Source: Lentzea californiensis (GTDB lineage: Bacteria; Actinomycetota; Actinomycetes; Mycobacteriales; Pseudonocardiaceae). Taken from it: a stretch of 64,000 bases of DNA. The first letter of the stretch is position 1. The number at the start of each line of letters is the position of its first letter. Both the position numbers and the translations under genes were made by a program. The DNA lies in contig NZ_JANBBE010000001.1 in the NCBI RefSeq assembly GCF_024648825.1, forward strand, positions 1,364,001 to 1,428,000. Reading direction: 5' to 3'. Under the pieces are notes generated by a model that was not told the origin of the DNA, did no database searches, and worked only from the letters and a program-made list of their open reading frames with translations. Positions 14,476-23,493 of this stretch are shown piece after piece.

Positions 14476-15390
14476 ATGACTCTCCGCAACGCTCTGGTCG
14501 GCGCTCTCGCCGTCGCAAGCCTGGCCGCCTGCGGCACGACGACGACGCCGTCCGCCGGTAGCGGCAAGATCGAGGTCATCGCCTCGACGAACGTGTGGGG
14601 CAGCGTCGTCAAGGCCGTCGGCGGCGACGAGGTCGACGTCAAGGCCCTGCTGGACGACCCGTCGGCCGACCCGCACTCGTACGAGAGCAAGCCCGCGGAC
14701 GCGGCACTGGTCAAGGACGCCAAGCTGGTCGTGTTCAACGGCGGCGGCTACGACGACTTCTTCGCCAAGCTGATCACCAGCGACGCCACCAAGAAGATCG
14801 AGGCGTTCCCCCTGCGCGACAACCACGCCGAACCGCAGACCGGGGCGCCCGACGCCGACGGTCACGACCACAGCGTGAACGAGCACGTCTGGTACGACCT
14901 GCACACCGTGCAGGCGGTGGCCGAGGCCGCGGCGAACGAGCTCGGTGCCATCGCGCCGGACAAGAAGACGACGTTCGAGAAGAACACGGCGGACTTCACC
15001 GCCAAACTCGAGGAGCTCGAGAAGAAGATCGCCGGCATCGGCCAGGGCAAGAAGGTCGCCGCCACCGAGCCCATCGCGCACTACCTGCTCGACGAGTCCG
15101 GTGCCGAGGACGTGACGCCCGAGGCGTTCAGCAAGGCCATCGAGGAGGAGTCGGACGTGCCGGCCGCCGCGCTCGCGGAGATGAACCAGCTGGTCGAGGG
15201 CAAGCAGATCGCCGTGCTGCTGGAGAACACCCAGACCGAGAACCAGGTCACGAAGTCGGTCGTCGAGAAGGCCAAGACGGCGGGCGTGCCGGTCGTCGCG
15301 GTCACCGAGACGCTGCCCGAGGGCGTGACCGGCTACCTTGACTGGATGAGCAAGCAGGTTGACGAGCTTTCGCGGGCGCTCAAGGCATGA
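14476..15390 (+). CDS. znuA: Zinc ABC transporter substrate-binding lipoprotein
   Basis: 304 residues of the cluster A-I metal-binding protein family (ZnuA/TroA/PsaA). The signal peptide ends in the lipobox LAAC (Cys about residue 19). Metal-binding features are PHSYE near residue 67, a short His-rich loop GHDHSVNEHVWYD near residues 129-141, and later Glu/Asp ligands. The His-rich loop and upstream Zur box favour zinc over manganese. The ATG at 14476 is preferred over the adjoining GTG at 14473 on spacing from GAGGGA. The stop overlaps the ATPase start (ATGA). First gene of znuACB. Confidence 0.9.
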   Translation: MTLRNALVGALAVASLAACGTTTTPSAGSGKIEVIASTNVWGSVVKAVGGDEVDVKALLDDPSADPHSYESKPADAALVKDAKLVVFNGGGYDDFFAKLITSDATKKIEAFPLRDNHAEPQTGAPDADGHDHSVNEHVWYDLHTVQAVAEAAANELGAIAPDKKTTFEKNTADFTAKLEELEKKIAGIGQGKKVAATEPIAHYLLDESGAEDVTPEAFSKAIEEESDVPAAALAEMNQLVEGKQIAVLLENTQTENQVTKSVVEKAKTAGVPVVAVTETLPEGVTGYLDWMSKQVDELSRALKA

Positions 15391-16178
15391 GTGCGATCTC
15401 GCTGCGCGGGGCCCGGCTGTCCTACGGGGACAGAGTGCTGTGGGACGGGCTCGACCTCGACGTCGAGCCCGGTGAGTTCCTCGCGGTCCTGGGGCCCAAC
15501 GGTTCCGGCAAGACCAGCCTGATGCGCGTGTTGCTCGGCTTGCAACCGCTGTCCGCGGGCACGGTCTCGATCGCCGGCGGCAACCACGCCATCGGGTACA
15601 TCCCGCAGCAGCGAGCGCTCGACCAGTCCATGACGCTGCGCGGCCGCGACCTCGTCGGGCTGGGCCTGGACGGCCACAGCTGGGGTTTCGGGCTGCGAGG
15701 CCGCAAGGAACGCAGGATCCGGGTCGACGCGGCCATCGAGTCCGTGGGCGGCACCCGGTACGCGGACTCGCCCATCGGGGTGCTGTCCGGCGGTGAGCAG
15801 CAACGGCTGCGGGTCGCGCAGGCCCTGGTCGGCGACCCGACCGTGATGCTGTGCGACGAACCGTTGCTGTCGCTGGACCTCGCGAACCAGCGGGTCGTGT
15901 CCGAGCTGATCGACAAGCGACGTCGTGAGTCCGACACCGCGGTGCTCTTCGTGACGCACGAACTGAATCCCGTGCTGCCGCTCGTCGACCGGGTCCTGTA
16001 CCTGGTGGGCGGGCGGTTCCGCATCGGCACGCCGGAAGAGGTCATGAACTCCCGCACGTTGTCCGAGCTGTACCGGACGCCGGTCGAGGTCGTGCGGGTG
16101 CGCGACCAGATCCTGGTGGTCGGCGCCGGCGCCTGCGAGGAGCAGACGCACCACCTGTCGGCGGAGGCCGCGTCGTGA
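15387..16178 (+). CDS. znuC: Zinc ABC transporter ATP-binding protein
   Basis: 263 residues. Walker A GPNGSGKTS, signature LSGGEQQRLRVAQAL, Walker B VMLCDEPLLSLD, and switch His in VTHELN. It overlaps the gene on each side by 4 bp (ATGA with znuA, GTGA with znuB), giving a tightly coupled three-gene metal importer. The C-terminal 30 residues extend past the usual ATPase core and carry a few His residues (EEQTHHLS), perhaps a minor metal contact. Confidence 0.92.
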   Translation: MSAISLRGARLSYGDRVLWDGLDLDVEPGEFLAVLGPNGSGKTSLMRVLLGLQPLSAGTVSIAGGNHAIGYIPQQRALDQSMTLRGRDLVGLGLDGHSWGFGLRGRKERRIRVDAAIESVGGTRYADSPIGVLSGGEQQRLRVAQALVGDPTVMLCDEPLLSLDLANQRVVSELIDKRRRESDTAVLFVTHELNPVLPLVDRVLYLVGGRFRIGTPEEVMNSRTLSELYRTPVEVVRVRDQILVVGAGACEEQTHHLSAEAAS

Positions 16179-16990
16179 GCTTCCTCGACCTGCTCGAACT
16201 GGACTTCGTGCAGACCGCGCTGATCGCGGCCGCCGTGCTGGGCCTGGTCGCCGGCGTCCTCGGACCGCTCGTGGTGACCCGCAAGATGGCCTTCGCCGTG
16301 CACGGCACCAGCGAGCTCGCTTTCACCGGTGGCGCGGCGGCGTTGCTGCTCGGCATCGGCATCGGGTACGGCGCGCTGGCCGGGTCGATCATCGCCGCGG
16401 TGCTGCTCGGGGTGTTGTCCCGGCGGGAGAGCGACCGGGACTCGGTGATCGGGGCCATCCTGGCGTTCGGGCTCGGGATGGGCATCTTGATGCTCGCGCT
16501 CTACAAGGGGCGTGCTTCCAACAAGTTCGGGTTGCTGACCGGTCAGATCGTCGGTGTCGACTCGACTGACCTCAAGCTCCTGGTGATCTCGTCCATCGCC
16601 GTCCTGGTGGTGATGGCGTTCATCTACCGGCCGCTGTTCTTCGCGTCGGTCGACCCGGACGTGGCGGTGTCGCGCGGAATTCCGGTGCGCACGCTGTCGA
16701 TCGTGTTCGCGGTGCTGGTGGGTGTCGCCACGGCGTTGTCGGTTCAGGTCGTCGGGGCGTTGCTGGTGCTGGCGCTGATGATCACGCCGGCCGCCGCCGC
16801 GATGCGCCTCACCGCGTCGCCGTTGAAAGCCACGGTTCTCTCCGTCCTCTTCGCCGAGATCGCAGCGGTGGGAGGCATCCTGCTGTCGCTCGTACCGGCG
16901 CTGCCCGTGAGCGCCCTCGTGACGGCCGTGAGCTTCGTGATCTACCTGGTCTGCCGGGGCGTGTCCTGGCAGCGTTCACGCAGTACGTGA
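16175..16990 (+). CDS. znuB: Zinc ABC transporter permease
   Basis: 271 residues, an ABC-3 family membrane permease with about eight hydrophobic segments and the conserved LVVTRKMAFAVHGTSELAFTG and ALLVLALMITPAAAA motifs. It starts with GTG at 16175, overlapping znuC by 4 bp. It ends the operon and overlaps the convergent diguanylate cyclase gene by 15 bp. Confidence 0.92.
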   Translation: MSFLDLLELDFVQTALIAAAVLGLVAGVLGPLVVTRKMAFAVHGTSELAFTGGAAALLLGIGIGYGALAGSIIAAVLLGVLSRRESDRDSVIGAILAFGLGMGILMLALYKGRASNKFGLLTGQIVGVDSTDLKLLVISSIAVLVVMAFIYRPLFFASVDPDVAVSRGIPVRTLSIVFAVLVGVATALSVQVVGALLVLALMITPAAAAMRLTASPLKATVLSVLFAEIAAVGGILLSLVPALPVSALVTAVSFVIYLVCRGVSWQRSRST

Positions 16991-18445
16991 ACTGATCGGC
17001 TTGGTCGCGTCGTCCTGGCGGGGGGCGGGCATCAGGCGCGGCGGGATGTCCAGGCCTGCCACCCGTACCTGGTTGCGGCCGTTCTCCTTGGCCTTGTACA
17101 GGGCGGCGTCCGCCGAGTGCTGGGCCGTTGCCATGTCCGGGCCGTTGTCCGGGATCACCGCCACGCCGATGGAGGCTGAGATCGCCTGCAGCGACTCGCC
17201 TTCCGGTTCTGGGGGTTGGATCTCGCGGCCGTAGAGCGTGACGACGTTGCGGTGCTTGTCGGTTGTTGGCACTGCCAGGGAGCCGATGGCCTCGCGGATG
17301 CGTTCGGCGATCGTCACGCCTTGGGCCACCGGGGTGTCCTTCAGCGCCACCACGAACTCCTCGCCGCCGTCGCGGCCCGCCACGTCTCCTGGACGGAGCT
17401 TTTCGCGGAGGATTCGGCCCACCTCGGCGAGTACGGCGTTGCCTGCGGGGTGGCCCCAGGTGTCGTTGATGCGCTTGAAGTGGTCCAGGTCGATGACGAG
17501 GACGGTCATCGGTTCGCCGTCCAGGCGGCAGCGTTCGGCCAGGCGGCCCGCGTACTCGGTCAGGCCGTTGGTGTTCAGCAAGCCCGTCCGGTAGTCGGTG
17601 TGGGCGTCCGCGGCCAGGCGCTGGTGCAGTTGTTCCTGTTCGCGCAGCAGGCGTTCCAGGTGGGTGCGGCGCTCGCCTGCCCGGGAGAGCAGGGCGTTCA
17701 CGAGGATCACCGGGACCGTGAGCAGAAGTGGGCCCACCCAGTGGCTCGTCATCAGCATGCCGAGCATGGCACCGGCGCCGAGGGTGCTCATCTCGAGCAT
17801 GTTGTCGACCTTGGAGCCCAGGAAGTCCAGGACCTTCGAGTTCGGCGTCACGATCTTGAAGGCCGCCGCCACGGTCATGACCTGGACGAACCAGTAGACG
17901 ACTGCGGCTATCGCGAGGATCAGGACGAGGCTCAGGTCCGTCGGGACGTTTCCGGTGGCTGCCAGGGAGACGCCCGACAGGTGCACCAATGCCCAGGACA
18001 GGAGTGTGGAGGCGAGCATGGAGGCGGTGCCGAAGACGAAGCGGTACGGCTGACGGCGGGCGATCGGCTGGATCAGGATGCGCATCCAGATCGTGGCGAT
18101 CACGGCCAGGCCGCCAGGGAGTGCCACCGCGGCGGCGAAGGTCCAGACGGAGGTCAGGTCGATGTGCGGGCCCGAGGCCTCGTTGCGGCGTGCCTCTTCG
18201 GCTCTGCGCACCACGGTCAGGTGGATGGTGATCGCGGCGATGAGCGCGCCGAAGCGGAGCCAGTCGTCGGTCGAGACCGCGGTGAGCCTCGTCAGGAGCC
18301 AAATGGCGGCTACGGCTACGGCTGCTTCGAGCACGAAAAAGTATGCGATCGCACTAGGCGCAACGGTCCAAAGGTCCCAGTTGCGAATCGGAGTCAAGCC
18401 GAGTGCCCGCGATCGCCTGCGATCAGTCAAACTGTTCTTCACCAC
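16976..18445 (-). CDS. Membrane diguanylate cyclase (GGDEF domain)
   Basis: 489 residues. The N-terminal half has six or seven predicted transmembrane segments (about residues 28-250), followed by a short coiled linker (about 255-280) and a GGDEF domain (about 283-460). The active site reads GGEEF (360-364), so c-di-GMP synthesis is expected. The product-inhibition I-site RPGD (351-354) stands at the canonical distance of five residues before it. An insertion of about 20 residues near 392-412 (HRNVVTLYGREIQPPEPEGE) interrupts the domain before the ASIGVAV strand. In Streptomyces c-di-GMP restrains sporulation through BldD; a similar developmental role here is inference. Confidence 0.92.
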   Translation of the reverse strand: MVKNSLTDRRRSRALGLTPIRNWDLWTVAPSAIAYFFVLEAAVAVAAIWLLTRLTAVSTDDWLRFGALIAAITIHLTVVRRAEEARRNEASGPHIDLTSVWTFAAAVALPGGLAVIATIWMRILIQPIARRQPYRFVFGTASMLASTLLSWALVHLSGVSLAATGNVPTDLSLVLILAIAAVVYWFVQVMTVAAAFKIVTPNSKVLDFLGSKVDNMLEMSTLGAGAMLGMLMTSHWVGPLLLTVPVILVNALLSRAGERRTHLERLLREQEQLHQRLAADAHTDYRTGLLNTNGLTEYAGRLAERCRLDGEPMTVLVIDLDHFKRINDTWGHPAGNAVLAEVGRILREKLRPGDVAGRDGGEEFVVALKDTPVAQGVTIAERIREAIGSLAVPTTDKHRNVVTLYGREIQPPEPEGESLQAISASIGVAVIPDNGPDMATAQHSADAALYKAKENGRNQVRVAGLDIPPRLMPAPRQDDATKPISSRTA

Positions 18446-18457
18446 GACCCCCTACGC

Positions 18458-18544
18458 TCATGGCACTTCATGAGCTAAGCCGCCGCTGACCAGGTCGTAG
18501 ACCACCACGCTGCCGCTCGTCGCAACGAGGAGGTGTCCTTCCAT
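18458..18544 (-). pseudogene. Possible remnant of a beta-propeller gene
   Basis: A short frame from 18544 encodes 28 residues including LLVATSGSVVVYDLVSGGL, which looks like one blade of a WD40/PQQ-type propeller. In-frame codons upstream end at a TAG after about ten more residues. No start signal or complete gene is present. It occupies the 207-bp gap between the diguanylate cyclase and MFS genes, which otherwise holds nothing recognisable. Confidence 0.3.
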
Positions 18545-18652
18545 GTGCAACCGAGACTTCTGAACGCCACCCTTCCTCTACCCGGCTTCAATGTCGCACC
18601 TCGATCATCATGGTGCCTCAAGACGGATATCGCTATTGGTGACCGTTCTGTT

Positions 18653-19882
18653 TCAGATTGCCACCGCCTTCGTGTCGTCGCGGCCTCGAGCACGTCTCCA
18701 GGCGAAGGTCGCCTGCGTCGCCAGCAGCAGTCCGATTCCGCCCGCTCCCGCGATCGTGGCCGTCACCGATCCGATGGAACTGGCGACGACACCGGCCAGC
18801 GCCATTCCTCCGCCCTGGCTCGAACGCAACGCCGCGCGCCCAATGCCATAAGCCCTTCCGCGGTACTGGTCCGGTAGGAGCCTCATCCACGCCGAACGAG
18901 CGGGTGTGTGATAAGCCCCGCCTATACCGGCGAACACCAGCAAAACGATCGTCCAGGTCAGGTTCGGGTTGAAAGCGAACAGGATCAACGGCGCCAGCGA
19001 CAAGATCGCCAGCGGACCGATGAGACGTTCTCGCTTCGCCGGATCCCGGACGAGGCGGAAGAGCAGCGCCACGCCCAGCACGTTCGCGGCGGGTTCGATG
19101 GCGAGGATCAGGCCGACCGCCCAGACCGCGTTCAGACTGGCCGCCAGGGGGATCGCGAGGCCTTCCGGGACCATCGCCAGGCCCGCCAGCAGACGGACGC
19201 CCAGCAGGGTCCTCAGGCGCGGCTCGGACACCATCAGCGTCAGCACGCCACGGGGTTGTTCCTCGTCGTCCTTCTTCTTGCGGCCCAGCGGGTCCGCGGC
19301 CGGGCGGTGCTTCACGGACGTCTGCACCAGGATCGCCAGAGCGGCGAACGTGACGGCGTTGACCGCCAGCGCCAGGCCCGGGCTGGTGTGCGCGACGAGG
19401 AAGCCGGCGGCCGCGAGGCCTGCCATCTGGGCTATGTCGACGGACGTGCCGAACAGCGCCACCCCGTCGTCGTAGCGCTTGGGCGGCAACACGTGCGGGA
19501 GGCTCGCCTCCTGGGCCGCGAGGTACGGCGAGGAGATCGCCAGGACCACCACCAGCAGCACGATCATGGCCCACAACGGCATGCCGGGAATGGCCATCGC
19601 CGCCATGAACGCCGCCTGCAACCAGGCCGTCGTCACCATTACCGTGCGTCGCGGGAACCGGTCGGCGACCCAGCCGAGCAACGGGCCCGAAATCAACGGC
19701 GGGAAGAGCGTCAGCGACCACGTGAGGGCAGTCGCGGCAACGGATCGTGTTCGCTCGAATACGAGCAGTGATAGTGCGACTGCCGCGAGTTGGTCACCTG
19801 CGGTCGAAACGGTCGAACCGATCCACATGGCGCGGAACTCGCGCATACCCACGAGCTCGCGCAGGGTGCCGCGGGCCGTCAT
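18653..19882 (-). CDS. MFS transporter (putative exporter)
   Basis: 409 residues with about twelve predicted transmembrane segments and the MFS loop motif GWVADRFPRRTVM after helix 2. A Lys/Asp/Glu-rich central loop (LGRKKKDDEEQPRG) joins the two halves. It resembles the enterobactin-exporter/macrolide-efflux-like subgroup (MFS_3), but the substrate is unknown. The ATG at 19882 is preceded by a 22-bp perfect palindrome at 19916-19937, a likely operator, while no regulator gene lies beside it. Confidence 0.88.
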   Translation of the reverse strand: MTARGTLRELVGMREFRAMWIGSTVSTAGDQLAAVALSLLVFERTRSVAATALTWSLTLFPPLISGPLLGWVADRFPRRTVMVTTAWLQAAFMAAMAIPGMPLWAMIVLLVVVLAISSPYLAAQEASLPHVLPPKRYDDGVALFGTSVDIAQMAGLAAAGFLVAHTSPGLALAVNAVTFAALAILVQTSVKHRPAADPLGRKKKDDEEQPRGVLTLMVSEPRLRTLLGVRLLAGLAMVPEGLAIPLAASLNAVWAVGLILAIEPAANVLGVALLFRLVRDPAKRERLIGPLAILSLAPLILFAFNPNLTWTIVLLVFAGIGGAYHTPARSAWMRLLPDQYRGRAYGIGRAALRSSQGGGMALAGVVASSIGSVTATIAGAGGIGLLLATQATFAWRRARGRDDTKAVAI

Positions 19883-19915
19883 GCGGTACCTCGCGGGGCC
19901 GCCGCCCGCGCGCGG

Positions 19916-19937
19916 CGAATCGGGACGTCCCGATTCG
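19916..19937. promoter_or_regulatory. 22-bp perfect palindrome upstream of MFS gene
   Basis: The centre is ATCGGGACGTCCCGAT, extended perfectly by three bases on each side. It lies 34-55 bp before the MFS start codon, in the promoter position. It is a strong candidate operator for a dimeric repressor. Confidence 0.65.
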
Positions 19938-20339
19938 TCCTACGCCGAGTCACGTCGCCCCCGCCGGTGGTAATCAATTCCTATCGACAATCACGGTAGA
20001 AGCTGTCTGACCGTTCAACGTCTGTCCTACCACAGTGTGTACCTAAACGGAGCAGAGCAGTAACCTAAAGTAGTTACAATAGCGAAACGTGGTGCTGATC
20101 TTCTTGACAGTTGACCTGGGTGTCGCCTGATTGGACCCCAAATGGTCACGTTGTGTGTCAGCTGGTGCCAAACGGATGTCCGCAGCTCCGCCAACCGGTC
20201 CAACCAGCCACGACTCCTGCGCCGCCGGACAGGCGAATTGCGATCTACATGAAGGTACCCGCGCCTGGGAGTGGCGCGAAATAGGCCACGCGGTTTGTCA
20301 TCCTGATCAGTGATGCAGTTCTGGCAAGTGTGGAGATCT

Positions 20340-20386
20340 CGTTTCCCCGCCTGCGTGACGAAACCGGTTTCGCAGGCGGGAAAACG
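20340..20386. terminator. Long hairpin downstream of rlmB
   Basis: The arms CGTTTCCCCGCCTGCG (20340-20355) and CGCAGGCGGGAAAACG (20371-20386) pair at 15 of 16 positions around a loop containing the palindrome AAACCGGTTT. It lies about 90 bp past the rlmB stop on that strand. There is no T-run, so termination is a guess; it may be another structured element. Confidence 0.45.
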
Positions 20387-20476
20387 ATCACTAACGTCGG
20401 CAATGAACGCGCTTAGCGTCGCGCACCGGCCGATAACGTCAGACAACCGCCGGACAAGCCCCGTCAGTAGGGTTTT

Positions 20477-21448
20477 TCAGCCCTTGGCCGCGATGCGGCG
20501 GCGGCGGGCGACCTCGGCCAGCACGACACCGGCCGCGACGGACGCGTTGAGCGACTCGACGCGGTTGGCCATCGGGATCGACACGGTCTGATCGCAGGTC
20601 TCCTTGACCAGACGACCGAGACCACGGCCCTCCGAGCCCACCACGACGACGAGCGGGCTCGTCGCGAGGTCGAGACCGTCGACGTCGACGTCACCGTCCG
20701 CGTCGAGGCCCACGATCATCAGGCCCGCCTCCGCCCAGTCGCGCAGCGTGCGGGTGAGGTTCGTGGCCATCGCGATCGGGATCTGGGCGGCCGTGCCCGC
20801 GCTGGTGCGCCAGGCGACCGCCGTCATCGACGCGCTGCGGCGCTGCGGCACCACGACGCCCTGCGCGCCGAACGCCGCGGCGGACCGCACCACGGCACCC
20901 AGGTTGCGCGGGTCCGTCACGCCGTCGAGCGCCACCAGCAACGGTGGCGCGCTGGAGTGCTGAGCCCGTTCGAGCAGCTCGTCCGGGGTCGCGTACTCGA
21001 ACGGCGGCACCTGCAGGCCGAGACCCTGGTGCATCGCGCCGCCGGTGATCCGGTCGAGCTCACCGCGGGACACCTCCAGCACGGAGATTCCCCGCTCGGC
21101 GGCCAGGCGCACGGCCTCGGCCACGCGGTCGTCCGCGTCGATGCCCAGAGCCACGTACAGCGCCGTCGCGGGGGTGCCCGCGCGCAGACACTCGACGACG
21201 GGGTTGCGGCCCGCCACGGTCTCCGCGGTGGCCTTCTCCTTCGTCTGCCTGCGGTGGGTCTTGCTCGCGTCGATCTTCGCCGCCACCTTGGCCCGCTTGT
21301 AGGCGGGGTGGTTCGGGCGCTCGATCGCCTTCGGCGTCGGGCCCTTGCCGGTCAGGCCCTTGGACTTCTGCCCGCCGGAGCCGACGACCGCGCCCTTCTT
21401 CGAGCCCGGATTGCGCATCGCGCCCTTGCGCTTGGAATTGCCAGCCAC
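20477..21448 (-). CDS. rlmB: 23S rRNA (guanosine-2'-O-)-methyltransferase RlmB / TrmH-family SpoU methylase
   Basis: About 323 residues. A Lys/Arg-rich N-terminal tail (about 1-75) is followed by a SpoU substrate-binding domain ([14 protein letters not shown]) and the knotted SPOUT catalytic domain with motif 1 [21 protein letters not shown], motif 2 [10 protein letters not shown] and motif 3 [18 protein letters not shown]. It methylates the ribose of a guanosine in 23S rRNA. The GTG at 21448 lies 5 bp after the cysS stop and fits the family start (VAGNSKRKG). cysS-rlmB is a conserved actinobacterial order. Confidence 0.9.
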   Translation of the reverse strand: MAGNSKRKGAMRNPGSKKGAVVGSGGQKSKGLTGKGPTPKAIERPNHPAYKRAKVAAKIDASKTHRRQTKEKATAETVAGRNPVVECLRAGTPATALYVALGIDADDRVAEAVRLAAERGISVLEVSRGELDRITGGAMHQGLGLQVPPFEYATPDELLERAQHSSAPPLLVALDGVTDPRNLGAVVRSAAAFGAQGVVVPQRRSASMTAVAWRTSAGTAAQIPIAMATNLTRTLRDWAEAGLMIVGLDADGDVDVDGLDLATSPLVVVVGSEGRGLGRLVKETCDQTVSIPMANRVESLNASVAAGVVLAEVARRRRIAAKG

Positions 21449-21453
21449 GGAAG

Positions 21454-22848
21454 TCAGTCGTCCTTCAAAGTCCACTGCGGACCGTCGGGGGTGTCCTCGA
21501 CGGCTATGCCCGCGTCGTGCAGCTGGTCGCGCAATGCGTCAGAGCGCGCGAAATCCCTGCTCTTGCGGGCTTCCTGGCGTTCGACGAGAAGTCGGTCGAC
21601 CAGGGTGGTCAACGCCTGTCGCATGCCGAGGTCGGCAGACGACGCGTCGTTCCACTTCGGCGACAAGGGGTCGACGCCGAGGATGTCAGCCATCCGGCGC
21701 ACGCACTCGGCGGCCGCACGGGCCGTCTCGTGGTCGCCGTCGGCGAGTGCCGTGTTGCCCTGGCGCACCTTGTTGTGCAGTGCCGCCACGGCTTGGGGCG
21801 TGTTCAGGTCGTTGTCCATCGCCACGACGAAGTCCGGGCACATGTCGCCGCGCAACTGGACCTGACCAGCGCGTTCAGCGACACGGCGCAGGAAGGACTC
21901 GATGCGCCCGTAGGACGTCACCGCCTCCTGCAACGCCTCTTCGGAGTACTCGATGTGCGAGCGGTAGTGCGGCGCCACCAGGTAGTACCGCAGCTCCTGC
22001 GCGCGGACCTTGTCCAGCATCGCGGGGATGGAGACGGTGTTGCCGAGCGACTTGGCCATCTTCTCGCCGGCCAGCGTCACCCAGTAGTTGTGCATCCAGT
22101 AGTTCGCGAAGCCGTCACCGGCCGCGCGCGACTGGGCCTGCTCGTTCTCGTGGTGCGGGAAGATCAGGTCGAGCCCGCCGCCGTGGATGTCGAACGTGCC
22201 GCCGAGGTACGTCGTGGCCATCGCCGAGCACTCCAGGTGCCAGCCGGGCCTGCCGTCGCCCCACGGCGTCGGCCAGGACGGCTCACCGGGCTTGGCGGCC
22301 TTCCACAGCGTGAAGTCGCGCGGGTCGCGCTTGCCTCGCACCGCCGTCTCACCCTGTTCCACGCCGTCGAGCCTCTGCCCGGACAGCGCGCCGTACTCGG
22401 GGAACGAGCGCACGTCGAAGTAGACGTCGCCGTCGACGTCGTAGGCGTGGCCCTTGTCGATCAGCCGCTGCATCAGCTCGACCATCTGCGTGACGTGCCC
22501 GGTGGCGCGCGGCGCGTACGACGGCGGCAGGCAGCCCAGCGCGTCGTAGGCGTCCTCGAAGGCGCGCTCGTGCGTGTACGCCCACTCCCACCACGGCCGG
22601 TCGTGCTCGGCGGCCTTGGCGAGGATCTTGTCGTCGATGTCGGTGACGTTGCGGACCAGCGTGACGTCAGCGCCGTCGCGGGCCAGCCAGCGGCGCAGGA
22701 CGTCGAAGTTCAGGCCGCTGCGGACGTGCCCGATGTGCGGCACGCCCTGCACGGTCGCCCCACACACGTAGATCGACGCCGTTCCGTTGACCTGCGGGTG
22801 GAACTCCCGCATGGACCGGCTCGCCGTGTCGTAGATGTGGAGGCTCAC
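21454..22848 (-). CDS. cysS: Cysteinyl-tRNA synthetase
   Basis: 464 residues, class I synthetase. The zinc Cys in YVCGATVQ, the HIGH motif as PHIGHVRSG, the KMSKS motif as EKMAKSLG, and the C-terminal anticodon-binding helices are all present. It charges tRNA-Cys in the cytoplasm. The related mycothiol ligase MshC is shorter, so CysS is favoured by length and by its position before rlmB. The 5' end overlaps the HAD gene stop by 4 bp. Confidence 0.93.
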   Translation of the reverse strand: MSLHIYDTASRSMREFHPQVNGTASIYVCGATVQGVPHIGHVRSGLNFDVLRRWLARDGADVTLVRNVTDIDDKILAKAAEHDRPWWEWAYTHERAFEDAYDALGCLPPSYAPRATGHVTQMVELMQRLIDKGHAYDVDGDVYFDVRSFPEYGALSGQRLDGVEQGETAVRGKRDPRDFTLWKAAKPGEPSWPTPWGDGRPGWHLECSAMATTYLGGTFDIHGGGLDLIFPHHENEQAQSRAAGDGFANYWMHNYWVTLAGEKMAKSLGNTVSIPAMLDKVRAQELRYYLVAPHYRSHIEYSEEALQEAVTSYGRIESFLRRVAERAGQVQLRGDMCPDFVVAMDNDLNTPQAVAALHNKVRQGNTALADGDHETARAAAECVRRMADILGVDPLSPKWNDASSADLGMRQALTTLVDRLLVERQEARKSRDFARSDALRDQLHDAGIAVEDTPDGPQWTLKDD

Positions 22849-23468
22849 ACGGGAATGGTACGGGCCACATCCAAAAGAGCGTCCGGGCGGTCACTCGTCG
22901 GAACCGGGTTGACGAGCCGGAAGGAGCAACCGATCGCCTCCGCCCCGCCGTCCGCCTCCTCGCTGTCACCGACCATCACGGCGTCGCGGGGATCGACGCC
23001 GAGCCGTTCGCACGCGGTGGTGAAGATCTTCGGGTCCGGCTTGATGACGCCTTCTTCGTAGGACAGCACGAACTCGTCCACGAGGTGCGTCAGGCCGTGC
23101 AGCTCGAAGACGGTGCGGATGTCCCAGCCGATGTTGCTGACGACGGCGACGGGGACGTCCTCCAGGTGCTCCAGCGTGGCCTTGGTGTCCGGGTAGGGCA
23201 CCCACGACTCCGGGGCCAGCAGCTGGTCGTAGAACGCCTCGGCGTCCGCGACCAGCGCGTCCTGCAGGACTCTGACGTGGACCCAGCGGTGGACGTCGGG
23301 GTCCAGGTCGCGGCGGTGCCAGGCGTCCACGAGCTCGGGGTCCATGCCGTCGGCGATGCCGACCGGTGCCGTGAGGGCACGCATCAGGGCACCGTTGGAC
23401 TCGAGCTCGGGGTGCTCGAGCCGGAACAGCGTGCCGGAGAAGTCGAAGAGCGCGGCGCGGATCGTCAC
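22845..23468 (-). CDS. HAD-family hydrolase
   Basis: 207 residues. HAD motif I is FDFSGTLF (nucleophile Asp, but the second Asp of DxD is replaced by Ser), motif II lies in [10 protein letters not shown], motif III Lys in [10 protein letters not shown], and motif IV in [13 protein letters not shown]. The DFSGTLF variant recurs in a subgroup of actinobacterial HAD proteins; loss of the usual acid/base Asp may change or reduce phosphatase activity. It starts with GTG at 23468. It is coupled to cysS by a 4-bp overlap. Substrate unknown. Confidence 0.85.
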   Translation of the reverse strand: MTIRAALFDFSGTLFRLEHPELESNGALMRALTAPVGIADGMDPELVDAWHRRDLDPDVHRWVHVRVLQDALVADAEAFYDQLLAPESWVPYPDTKATLEHLEDVPVAVVSNIGWDIRTVFELHGLTHLVDEFVLSYEEGVIKPDPKIFTTACERLGVDPRDAVMVGDSEEADGGAEAIGCSFRLVNPVPTSDRPDALLDVARTIPV

Positions 23469-23493
23469 GCCCCCGACTCTACGTGCAGAACGG

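Larger units (their letters stand above)
19883..20476. other. 594-bp intergenic region without a recognised gene
   Basis: It holds the MFS promoter with a 22-bp palindrome (19916-19937), a comparatively AT-rich stretch around 19970-20110, and a hairpin at 20340-20386. Open frames of 60-139 codons exist on both strands here but lack ribosome sites, family similarity or actinomycete-like codon bias. Confidence 0.7.

Noticed and set aside
20027..20446. A 139-codon open frame on the minus strand in the 594-bp gap
   Set aside because: No ribosome site, no family similarity, unusual composition, and it spans a hairpin with 15 of 16 paired bases.
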